Below are positions 1-5,498 of a DNA stretch of 5,498 nt, piece after piece (position 1 is the first letter of the stretch; each line of letters starts with the position of its first letter). Where the stretch lies: NCBI GenBank assembly GCA_946405475.1, contig CAMJHI010000161.1, positions 1-5,498 on the forward strand, in the 5' to 3' direction. A program made the translations under genes and the position numbers. The notes beneath the pieces were generated by a model, which was given only the letters and a program-made list of their open reading frames with translations, searched no databases and was not told where the DNA came from. This stretch comes from an uncultured Clostridia bacterium. GTDB taxonomy: Bacteria > Bacillota > Clostridia > Oscillospirales > Acutalibacteraceae.

Positions 1-1274
1 TCGATGCCGATGAGCGGCTTGCCGAGGGCCGTCGCCAGCCCCTTGGCGGCGGAGGTCATCGCCTCGGTGCGGTAACCGTTTTTCCATTCGCAGTAGTCCA
101 TGGCTTCGTTATACATTTCGTTCGGGATGACCGTGCGCACGCCCCAGAAGAACATATACGCCGTTTCCTGCAGCGTGTAGGCGATGCCCATGGGGATCAG
201 GCGCTTATACATCCCGTTCTTCTTGCCGCCGATACACCCGAACAGGAACACGGGGATGGTGGCAATGTCAATGCTGTATGAGCCCATGATCGCCAGGAAT
301 CGCGTGGAAAACCGCTTGCGGAACCAGGGCACCAGAGCGTAGGAAATCGGGTTGATGATCGCGCCGGGGATGCCGGTGATCATGCCGAGAGAGCCGAAGT
401 TGAGCACGTCGATGAAATAATCCTGCTTGGAGCCGCTGAACAGCGAGAAGCCGCCCAGCGTGTCATGCAGGGTCAGGATCAGGATGGGCTTGTTGTTGAT
501 GATGGACTTGAGCCCTTCTTTGATGCTCGGCGTTTCGACCGACTGAATAACGCGCTCTTTCGCGACGGTGGCAAACCACAGGGCCGCCAGACCGCTGACG
601 ATAGAGCAGAACACGCCCATGGTCATAAAGGCGGTTCGATAGGTGTGTTCCAGATTATCCGCGCCGATCATACCGTTGCCGATGAAATCCAGCAGAACGG
701 TAAAGATCTGCTGCGGCAGCTTTTCACCGAACATGCCGGAAAAGAACTGCGCCTGCGTGATCAGCCGTGTACGTTCGATGGGGTTGGGCGTGATGGTGGC
801 GAGCATGCCGGTCCTGGCAAAGCCGCGGAAGGTGCCGCCCGTTTCACGCAGCAGCGCAAGCCCCAGATAGAGGGCAAATTTGGCGGTGGAAGTCGCCGAC
901 GCATGCGGGAAAAACAGCGGCAGCAGCCAGAACATGCAGGTCAGGATCGTGGCGGGAATGCCGAGAACGACCAGATAGGGCTTGAATTTGCCCCAGCGGG
1001 TGCGGGTCTTGTCGACGAGCGCGCCGGAAAACGTGTCGTTCACGATATCCCAGACGCTGTTGATCGCGTCGGCTGTCGCCTTTTTGCGCAGGTCGATCTT
1101 GAAAATGTTGGTAATGAAGCGCGTGGCGAAAACGTCGATGTTGAAGCTCTGCGCCATGTCGAAGATGACGTAGCCGATGCTTTCCTTCGTGCCGACGTAG
1201 CGACGGTTTTGTTTGGCGTAAAAGCCTTCGTCTTTTTGTTCGTTAATTTCTTCAATTGTATCAGTTTTAGCCAA
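1..1274 (-). CDS. GPH (MelB-like) family cation symporter, 3' end outside window
   Basis: Inner-membrane MFS transporter of the glycoside-pentoside-hexuronide:cation symporter family; 424 residues are visible and the C-terminus runs off the left edge (family members are usually about 450-500). The signature block WDIVNDTFSG...DKTRTRWGKFKPY lies at residues 75-100. Asp76 and Asp80 match the MelB Na+-binding pair Asp55/Asp59. The second signature, DYCEWKNGYRTEA (393-405), contains Lys398, matching MelB Lys377. By hand alignment Asp39 fits MelB Asp19, but the position of sugar-binding Asp124 falls on Gly151, so the substrate is probably not a galactoside. The start is TTG at 1274: it has a perfect AGGAGGT 6 bases upstream, no ATG lies upstream in frame, and the first internal Met (residue 40) would cut into helix 1. 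The N-terminus has about 28 extra charged residues before helix 1 compared with MelB. The gene lies 123 bases downstream of the MATE gene and has its own promoter. Family is firm; substrate unknown. Confidence 0.92.
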   Translation of the reverse strand, partial: MAKTDTIEEINEQKDEGFYAKQNRRYVGTKESIGYVIFDMAQSFNIDVFATRFITNIFKIDLRKKATADAINSVWDIVNDTFSGALVDKTRTRWGKFKPYLVVLGIPATILTCMFWLLPLFFPHASATSTAKFALYLGLALLRETGGTFRGFARTGMLATITPNPIERTRLITQAQFFSGMFGEKLPQQIFTVLLDFIGNGMIGADNLEHTYRTAFMTMGVFCSIVSGLAALWFATVAKERVIQSVETPSIKEGLKSIINNKPILILTLHDTLGGFSLFSGSKQDYFIDVLNFGSLGMITGIPGAIINPISYALVPWFRKRFSTRFLAIMGSYSIDIATIPVFLFGCIGGKKNGMYKRLIPMGIAYTLQETAYMFFWGVRTVIPNEMYNEAMDYCEWKNGYRTEAMTSAAKGLATALGKPLIGI

Positions 1275-1280
1275 AAGTTT

Positions 1281-1287
1281 ACCTCCT
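1281..1287 (-). promoter_or_regulatory. Ribosome binding site of the GPH symporter (decides the TTG start)
   Basis: AGGAGGT on the minus strand, a complete anti-Shine-Dalgarno match, ends 6 bases before TTG at 1274-1272. It is the main reason for choosing a non-ATG start, since no in-frame ATG lies nearby. Confidence 0.85.
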
Positions 1288-1305
1288 GACCTATGATTTT
1301 TGTTG

Positions 1306-1334
1306 ATTATAGCACAGATTGAATGATAATGCAA
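1306..1334 (-). promoter_or_regulatory. Sigma-A-type promoter with extended -10 for the GPH symporter
   Basis: On the minus strand, TTGCAT (1334-1329), a 17-base spacer, and a perfect TATAAT (1311-1306) preceded by TGC form an extended -10 element. Transcription would start near 1299, leaving a leader of about 25 bases that contains the ribosome binding site. The transporter can therefore be expressed independently of the upstream oxidoreductase-MATE transcript. No operator palindrome is evident around it. Confidence 0.7.
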
Positions 1335-1397
1335 GATGTTCTGCCTGTTTATGCGTTCAGATTTCGCCGTTACACCTGAAAAAAAGTGAACAGGATA

Positions 1398-2768
1398 TCA
1401 ATTGCTTTCGGCTTCCTGCAGGATCCGGTCAAGCCGCCGCGGCGACGTCAGCAGCAGGAAAAGTCCGACGGCTACCGCGAACGTGACGCCCCAGGAAAGC
1501 GGATAAGAAATGTAAAGGAACGTCAGCGTGCGGCGCAGCGGCAGAAAGAAGAACACCCAGATCAAACGGATGCCGCAGGCGCCGAACAGTGATACGAGCA
1601 TGATCTGAAACGATTTGCCCAGCCCGCGCACGCAGCCCGCCGTAACGTCAAGCAGCGAACAGAACACGTAAAACGGCATGATCAGCGCCATACGTTCCGC
1701 GCCGACCGTCAGCACGGCGGGGTCGGTCGTGAACAAGCCGACGATCGAAAACCGAAGCAAAAAGCCGAGCGCAGCCAGCACAGCCGCCGCAAAGGAGGCG
1801 CTGCCCAGCGAGATCAGCCAGATGCGGCGGATATTTTCTTTCTTTTTCGCGCCCACGTTCTGAGAGATAAAATTCATGCCCGCCTGCGTGAAGCCGTTCG
1901 TGGCGGTGAAAATATAGGCGTCAAAGTTGGAACCGGCCGAAATGCCCGCCATCGCGTCGGAACCGAACGAATTGACGTTCGACTGGATGATGACGTTGGA
2001 AATGGAAAACAGTGCGTTCTGCAGGCCCGCCGGCACGCCGATGCGCAAAATCTCCGCCAGCTCCCGTCGGAAAAAGCGAACGTTTTTCAGCGTCAGGCGC
2101 ACTTCACTGTCGGTCGTCATCAGCCGCCGGATCACAAGCACCGCCGTAAGATACTGCGCGGAAATGGTGGCGACCGCTACCCCGGCCACGCCCCAGTGCA
2201 GCACGATGATGGTGAACAAGTTGAGCAGAATATTCACCAGCCCGGAGGCCGCCAGATAACGCAGCGGCCGCTTGGTGTCGCCGGTGGCGCGAATGATCGC
2301 GGCGCCGAAATTGAAGACCATGGAGCCGGGCGCGCCGAGGAAATAGATGCGAACGTAAAGCGTTGACAGCCTGATGGTGTCGGCGGGCGCCTGCATCCAG
2401 CGCAGGAGCGTCGGCGAAAACGCGGCGCCCAGCCCGCAGATCACCACGCCGCACACAAGGCTCAGCCCCATGGACGTGTGAACGCAGCGGCGCACGCCAG
2501 TCTGATCCTTTGCGCCGAGCATGCGAGCCGTGAGCACGCCCGCGCCCATGGCGAGACCGGTGAACAGGTTCACGATCAGGCTGATCATCGAGCCGGTGGA
2601 ACCGACCGCCGCCAATGCGGTCTTGCCCGCAAAACGCCCCACCACGGCGGTGTCGGCCGTGTTATACACGATCTGCAGCAGCCCCGTGAGCGTAACGGGA
2701 ACGGCAAACAGAACGAGCTTTTTGAAAAAGGGACCTTCCGTCATAGAAGTCTGCTTTGATTTCGGCAT
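1398..2768 (-). CDS. MATE-family multidrug/toxin exporter
   Basis: Cytoplasmic-membrane antiporter of the MATE superfamily (NorM/DinF-like), 456 residues, the usual length with about 12 hydrophobic segments. Family features include NTADTAVVGRFAG at residues 36-48, GDTKRPL at 163-169, GVPAGLQN at 244-251 and QNVGAKK at 303-309. The internal duplication is visible: MGAGVLTARMLGAK (74-87) in the first half corresponds to QAGMNFISQNVGAK (295-308) in the second. Members export cationic drugs or metabolites in exchange for Na+ or H+; the coupling ion and substrate cannot be read here. I chose ATG at 2768 because GGAG lies 6 bases before it. The TTG at 2780 overlaps that site and is unlikely; ATG at 2744 lacks comparable support. 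The start lies 17 bases after the stop of the oxidoreductase gene, so the two are probably cotranscribed and the exporter may remove that enzyme's substrate or product. No convincing terminator follows. Confidence 0.95.
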   Translation of the reverse strand: MPKSKQTSMTEGPFFKKLVLFAVPVTLTGLLQIVYNTADTAVVGRFAGKTALAAVGSTGSMISLIVNLFTGLAMGAGVLTARMLGAKDQTGVRRCVHTSMGLSLVCGVVICGLGAAFSPTLLRWMQAPADTIRLSTLYVRIYFLGAPGSMVFNFGAAIIRATGDTKRPLRYLAASGLVNILLNLFTIIVLHWGVAGVAVATISAQYLTAVLVIRRLMTTDSEVRLTLKNVRFFRRELAEILRIGVPAGLQNALFSISNVIIQSNVNSFGSDAMAGISAGSNFDAYIFTATNGFTQAGMNFISQNVGAKKKENIRRIWLISLGSASFAAAVLAALGFLLRFSIVGLFTTDPAVLTVGAERMALIMPFYVFCSLLDVTAGCVRGLGKSFQIMLVSLFGACGIRLIWVFFFLPLRRTLTFLYISYPLSWGVTFAVAVGLFLLLTSPRRLDRILQEAESN

Positions 2769-2774
2769 AAGATG

Positions 2775-2778
2775 CTCC
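2775..2778 (-). promoter_or_regulatory. Ribosome binding site of the MATE gene
   Basis: GGAG on the minus strand lies 6 bases before ATG at 2768, inside the 17-base gap after the oxidoreductase stop codon. It overlaps the alternative TTG start at 2780-2778, which argues against that longer start. Confidence 0.65.
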
Positions 2779-2785
2779 AATTAGT

Positions 2786-4762
2786 TCAGATGCGGCAGCC
2801 GACGGTGTATCCGTCGTAGACAGCGTTTGGGATGATCCCGCCGCCGTTGGCGTCGCCGATGTTATAAAGCTCGATCCCGTCGTCTTTCAGCGATTGATAG
2901 AGCGAATCCTCCGGCACGTCGCCCACCGCCATTACAACGGAATCCGCCGGAAGCGTGACGGAGCTGCCGTCCTTTTGACGGCAAAAAACGGCGGTCTCGG
3001 TGATCTTTTCCACACGGCAGCCGGTCATCAGCCGCACGCCGCGCGCCTTCAGGTGACCCAGCAAAATCGTCTGCGCCGTTTTGCCGGTGTTGGCGGCCAG
3101 CTCGTCCTGCATTTCCACCACGGTCACCCGCTTGTCCTGCTGTGCCAGCAGCTCGGCGGTTTCGCACCCGACGGAGCCGCCGCCGACCACGACCACGCGT
3201 TTGCCGGTCGCCATGCCCTGCAAAACCTGTTTGGCATGCAAGGCAAGCTCTATGCCCGGAATCGGCGGCTGAGCTGGTCTGACGCCCGTTGCGCACACGA
3301 TCACGTCCGGCTTCATGGCAAGCAGGTCTTCCCTGGTGACCGCACGACCGAGGTGCACCCGAACGCCGGTGAGCACGAGCTGACGGTGCAGATAGGGCTT
3401 GAGCAGCCCCAGATGCTGCTTAAAGGGCGGCACACAGGCCACGTTCATCTGCCCGCCGATCTCTTTATCCTGTTCAAACAATTCCACGTCGTGTCCGCGC
3501 AAAGCGGTGATCCGGGCAGCCTCCACACCGGCCACACCGCCGCCGACGACAACGACGTGTTTCTTTTTCTGCGCGGGCGGGATCGTGTAATTGTTATCGC
3601 CCCGCGCCAGCACGGCGTTGCCGGAACAGATCGCCTTGCCGCCGTGCTGAAGCTGATGATCGATGCAGTGGCCGCAGCCGATGCAGGGGCGGATCTCATC
3701 CTCCCGGTTCTGTTCGATCAGGTTGACAAGATCCGGCTGCACCAGCAGTGCGTGACCGATGAAGATCATTTCGCATTGACCCGCGGCCAGCGCTTTTTCC
3801 GCAGCCGCCGGGTTTTGCGCGCGGCCGCCGCCGATGAGCGGCACGGTCGCTTTTTTGCCGGTGGTCAGCGCGATACCGGCCTTCATCAGGCTGCACAGCG
3901 CCACCGCCATGCAATCCGGATAAGCCGATTCCGGCTTTTCATTTTTGCCTGCTTCGCCAGACCATTTGCCGGCAAGGATCTCGAGCGCGTCCACACCCTC
4001 CTGCTGAAGACGTTTGCAGTAATAAACGCCGTCCGGCAGGGAAATGCCGCCGTCCCGCCCCATTTCGATGACGGAAATCTTCACGATCACCGCAAAATCC
4101 TCCCCGCAAAGCTCGCGGATGCGGCGAATGATGTTGACGTGAAACCGAATGCGGTTTTCCCGGCTGCCGCCGTATTCGTCTGTGCGCACGTTCGCGGTTT
4201 TTGACAGGAACTGCTGCCCCAGATAGTAACCGACGCTGTGCAGCTCCACACCGTCAAAGCCCGCTTTTTTGGCGCGCAGAGCCGCCTGCGCGTATTTTTC
4301 TTCGATCGCGTGGATTTCCTCGACCGTCAGCGCGCGAGGCGTTTCGTTGCCAAGACCCATCATGAAGGAATACGGCATCGCCACGGCGGAAGGGCCGACC
4401 GGCTGCTGCCCGATGATCGCCCGCCTTGCGCCGCGGCCGGTGTGGCTGATCTGCAAAAACGCCTTTGCGCCGCCCGCATGGATCACCTCGGCCAATTGCG
4501 TCATGCCGGGGATGTATTTGTCGTCGTCGATCACGAGCATGCCCTTTGTGTTAAGCCCCAGCGGCGCGTCCACACAGGTCACCTCCACCACCACGGCGCC
4601 CACGCCGCCCTTAGCGCGCGCGGCATAGTGATTGAGAACCGCCTGATTGACAAAGCCGTGATCCGACTGGCTCATGCCCATGGCCGCCATCACAACACGG
4701 TTGCGCAGCGTCACCTTGCCGATGTTGACCGGTGAAAACAGATGAGGATATTTTTCGTTCAT
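2786..4762 (-). CDS. FMN/4Fe-4S/FAD ene-reductase (old yellow enzyme, 2,4-dienoyl-CoA reductase-like)
   Basis: Cytoplasmic NAD(P)H-dependent flavoprotein of 658 residues, close to the length of FadH, BaiCD/BaiH and trimethylamine dehydrogenase relatives. Residues 1-350 form the OYE-type TIM barrel, with FMN-site QISHTGR (104-110) and NVRTDEYGGSRENR (191-204). A 4Fe-4S motif follows with Cys360, Cys363, Cys366 and Cys379. Residues 402-430 form an FAD Rossmann fold (GGGVAG, ending in Glu430), and 522-550 a nucleotide-binding fold (GGGSVG, ending in Glu550, which would favour NADH). The C-terminal IGDANGG (635-641) is the usual flavin-contact motif. Electrons should pass from NADH via FAD and the cluster to FMN. 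Oddities: the usual HGAHGYL active-site segment reads HSVGYYL (175-181), the His252-bearing region of FadH is not conserved, and the cysteine spacing is that of trimethylamine dehydrogenase. The start ATG has GGAGG 8-12 bases upstream. It heads a two-gene transcript with the MATE exporter. Architecture certain; substrate unknown. Confidence 0.95.
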   Translation of the reverse strand: MNEKYPHLFSPVNIGKVTLRNRVVMAAMGMSQSDHGFVNQAVLNHYAARAKGGVGAVVVEVTCVDAPLGLNTKGMLVIDDDKYIPGMTQLAEVIHAGGAKAFLQISHTGRGARRAIIGQQPVGPSAVAMPYSFMMGLGNETPRALTVEEIHAIEEKYAQAALRAKKAGFDGVELHSVGYYLGQQFLSKTANVRTDEYGGSRENRIRFHVNIIRRIRELCGEDFAVIVKISVIEMGRDGGISLPDGVYYCKRLQQEGVDALEILAGKWSGEAGKNEKPESAYPDCMAVALCSLMKAGIALTTGKKATVPLIGGGRAQNPAAAEKALAAGQCEMIFIGHALLVQPDLVNLIEQNREDEIRPCIGCGHCIDHQLQHGGKAICSGNAVLARGDNNYTIPPAQKKKHVVVVGGGVAGVEAARITALRGHDVELFEQDKEIGGQMNVACVPPFKQHLGLLKPYLHRQLVLTGVRVHLGRAVTREDLLAMKPDVIVCATGVRPAQPPIPGIELALHAKQVLQGMATGKRVVVVGGGSVGCETAELLAQQDKRVTVVEMQDELAANTGKTAQTILLGHLKARGVRLMTGCRVEKITETAVFCRQKDGSSVTLPADSVVMAVGDVPEDSLYQSLKDDGIELYNIGDANGGGIIPNAVYDGYTVGCRI

Positions 4763-4769
4763 CGCATGA

Positions 4770-4776
4770 CTCCTCC
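4770..4776 (-). promoter_or_regulatory. Ribosome binding site of the oxidoreductase
   Basis: GGAGGAG on the minus strand, 7 bases before ATG at 4762. A nearer ATG at 4767-4765 opens a frame that stops after two codons (ATG CGA TGA) and overlaps the true start, so it is not a usable gene start. Confidence 0.8.
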
Positions 4777-4799
4777 ATGATCCGATACATTTGCCTACC

Positions 4800-4828
4800 A
4801 GTATAAAGAAAACGACTCAATATTGCAA
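4800..4828 (-). promoter_or_regulatory. Promoter of the oxidoreductase-MATE transcript
   Basis: Minus strand TTGCAA (4828-4823), a 17-base spacer, then TATACT (4805-4800). The start of transcription would be near 4793, giving a leader of about 30 bases. The -35 box lies inside the 8-base palindrome ATTGCAAT (4822-4829). This promoter is divergent from the aldo/keto reductase promoter, with 27 bases between the two -35 boxes, so one bound regulator could affect both. Confidence 0.6.
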
Positions 4829-4855
4829 TCATTCCGGCGAATAATTGGAAAAAAA

Positions 4856-4885
4856 TTGAAATGGACTCCCTTTTTATGGTACGAT
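4856..4885 (+). promoter_or_regulatory. Promoter of the aldo/keto reductase gene
   Basis: TTGAAA (4856-4861), an 18-base spacer, then TACGAT (4880-4885) preceded by TGG, an extended -10 signature. It is positioned 32 bases ahead of the start codon and points away from the oxidoreductase promoter. The -10 box matches consensus at four of six positions, so the extension probably matters. Confidence 0.5.
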
Positions 4886-4902
4886 AAAAGCATAAGACAC
4901 AC

Positions 4903-4909
4903 GGGGAGG
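4903..4909 (+). promoter_or_regulatory. Ribosome binding site of the aldo/keto reductase
   Basis: GGGGAGG ends 7 bases before ATG at 4917 and fixes that start over the in-frame ATG four codons further on (residue 5). Confidence 0.8.
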
Positions 4910-4916
4910 AACTGCT

Positions 4917-5498
4917 ATGAAACAAAGAATGCTCGGCGGGCAGCTGCCGGTTTCCGCCATTGCCATGGGCTGCATGCGGCTGACGGACGCAAAAGAGACG
5001 CCGGAGCGGGTGATCGAAACGGCGCTGGAGCTGGGGATCGATTTCTTCGACCACGCGGATATTTACGGCGGCGGCCGGTGCGAAGCGCTGTTCGGCGATT
5101 GGCTCAAAGCGCATCCGTCAATGCGTGACCGCATCACGATCCAGACCAAATGCGGCATTCGCAAGGGATGCTATGACTTTTCCAAAAAGCACATTCTGGA
5201 AGCGGTGGAGGGCTCACTGAAACGGCTGCAAACCGATCATGTGGACGTGTTGCTGCTGCACCGCCCCGACACGCTCATGGAACCCGAAGAAGTGGCGGCG
5301 GCGTTCGATGAGTTAGAGCAAAGCGGCAAGGTACGATATTTCGGCGTATCCAACCACAACCCCCTGCAGATCGAGCTGCTGAACGAGGACGACGAGCACG
5401 ATCCCGAGAAGTCCATCAACGCCTACAACAAGGTGCTGGATGACGGCGCTCAGATGATCGCCGGCACCACCACCACGACCCCCTGTATCGCCGTGAGC
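4917..5498 (+). CDS. YdhF-type aldo/keto reductase, chimeric after residue ~155 and open at the window edge
   Basis: Cytoplasmic NADPH-dependent carbonyl reductase of the AKR superfamily, closest in motif pattern to E. coli YdhF: DHADIYGG (45-52), KCGI (78-81), LLLHRPDTLM (112-121) and SGKVRYFGVSN (136-146). The catalytic tetrad is intact as Asp45, Tyr50, Lys78 and His115. Family members run to about 300 residues as a TIM barrel; only the first half is present. After QIELL (151-155) the expected strand with the NQ motif and the cofactor-binding C-terminal half is missing. Instead the frame continues as DDEHDPEKSINAYNK and onward, which belongs to branched-chain amino-acid-binding proteins. 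A protein made this way would have half a barrel and no NADPH site, so it should be inactive. The start is well supported by GGGGAGG and a promoter. The gene is divergent from the oxidoreductase, suggesting linked carbonyl and C=C reduction if the true gene is intact. The AKR identity is firm; the fusion is doubtful as biology. Confidence 0.85.
   Translation, partial: MKQRMLGGQLPVSAIAMGCMRLTDAKETPERVIETALELGIDFFDHADIYGGGRCEALFGDWLKAHPSMRDRITIQTKCGIRKGCYDFSKKHILEAVEGSLKRLQTDHVDVLLLHRPDTLMEPEEVAAAFDELEQSGKVRYFGVSNHNPLQIELLNEDDEHDPEKSINAYNKVLDDGAQMIAGTTTTTPCIAVS
5382..5498 (+). other. Internal fragment of a LivJ-type (Peripla_BP_6) substrate-binding protein, fused in frame
   Basis: The 39 residues encoded here match the conserved early part of the mature Leu/Ile/Val-binding protein family: an acidic DDEHDPEKS stretch, then the helix INAYNKVLDDGAQ, the strand MIAGT, and a serine/threonine-rich turn leading to PCIAVS, where ligand-contacting residues normally sit. 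Such proteins are lipoproteins or periplasmic receptors feeding ABC importers. Here the signal peptide, lipobox and first strand are absent, because the sequence is joined directly to the aldo/keto reductase. The preceding IELL residues suit both families, so the break lies somewhere between about 5367 and 5385. The piece runs off the right edge. Family assignment comes from motif recognition and is fairly sure; whether it belongs to this locus is not. Confidence 0.75.

Noticed and set aside
465..1289. Plus-strand open frame of 274 codons
   Set aside because: It is antisense to the GPH symporter, has low-complexity Gly/Arg/Asp/Gln-rich content and no ribosome binding site, and it ends inside the symporter's leader.
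1379..1418. Possible terminator after the MATE gene: CAGGA/TCCTG stem followed by seven T on the minus strand
   Set aside because: The stem is only 5 bp with an 18-base loop, lies partly inside the MATE coding end, and the T run begins 5 bases after the stem. Too weak to call.
2769..2780. Longer MATE start at TTG 2780
   Set aside because: The TTG overlaps the GGAG ribosome binding site that fits ATG at 2768, and the four extra residues match nothing typical of the family.
2894..4204. Long plus-strand open frame of 436 codons
   Set aside because: It is antisense to the oxidoreductase, whose motifs and cofactor sites are complete. The frame's translation is rich in His, Arg, Ala and Gln without any family motif, as expected from the complement of a GC-rich gene.
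2786..4762. Naming the oxidoreductase fadH, baiCD or baiH
   Set aside because: Overall architecture fits all of these, but the active-site and cluster-spacing differences and the lack of any bai or beta-oxidation neighbours do not support a specific name.
4611..5114. Minus-strand open frame of 167 codons across the divergent promoter region
   Set aside because: It overlaps the starts of two well-supported genes and both promoters, and shows no recognisable motif.
5382..5498. A simple frameshift in the AKR as the cause of the abnormal tail
   Set aside because: A frameshift would give nonsense sequence, whereas the tail in this same frame is a coherent match to the LivJ family.

Overview
The window looks like a 5.5 kb piece of a moderately high-GC Bacillota (Clostridia-type, probably gut anaerobe) genome. 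The evidence is strong GGAGG-type ribosome binding sites, a TTG start, sigma-A-like promoters with AT-rich spacers, and protein families typical of anaerobic Clostridia: an iron-sulfur old-yellow-enzyme oxidoreductase, a MATE exporter and a MelB-like GPH transporter. The genus cannot be read from the sequence alone.

Layout. The minus strand holds three genes read right to left. First comes a 658-residue FMN/4Fe-4S/FAD ene-reductase-type oxidoreductase (4762 to 2786). A 456-residue MATE-family exporter (2768 to 1398) follows after 17 bases and is almost certainly in the same transcript. After a 123-base gap with its own extended -10 promoter comes a GPH-family cation symporter (1274 to the left edge, 3' end missing). 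On the plus strand an aldo/keto reductase of the YdhF type starts at 4917, divergent from the oxidoreductase. The 154-base gap between them (4763-4916) carries two back-to-back promoters. No RNA gene, CRISPR array, insertion sequence or strong terminator was seen.

How the genes may work together. A reductase acting on activated C=C bonds or amines, a carbonyl reductase, an importer-type symporter and an exporter side by side would suit uptake, stepwise reduction and expulsion of a small organic compound. No substrate can be named. The oxidoreductase lacks residues that define the classical dienoyl-CoA reductase active site, and the symporter appears to lack one of the two MelB sugar-binding aspartates, so textbook substrates should not be transferred to them.

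Main anomaly. The aldo/keto reductase reads normally for about 155 residues, through its catalytic tetrad, then changes in frame near base 5382 into an internal segment of a LivJ-type (Peripla_BP_6) branched-chain amino-acid-binding protein, which runs to the right edge. The two families have unrelated folds. The most economical explanation is an assembly chimera at a short shared sequence close to a contig end; a genuine recombination fusion is the alternative. The last ~117 bases should not be trusted as belonging to this locus until checked.
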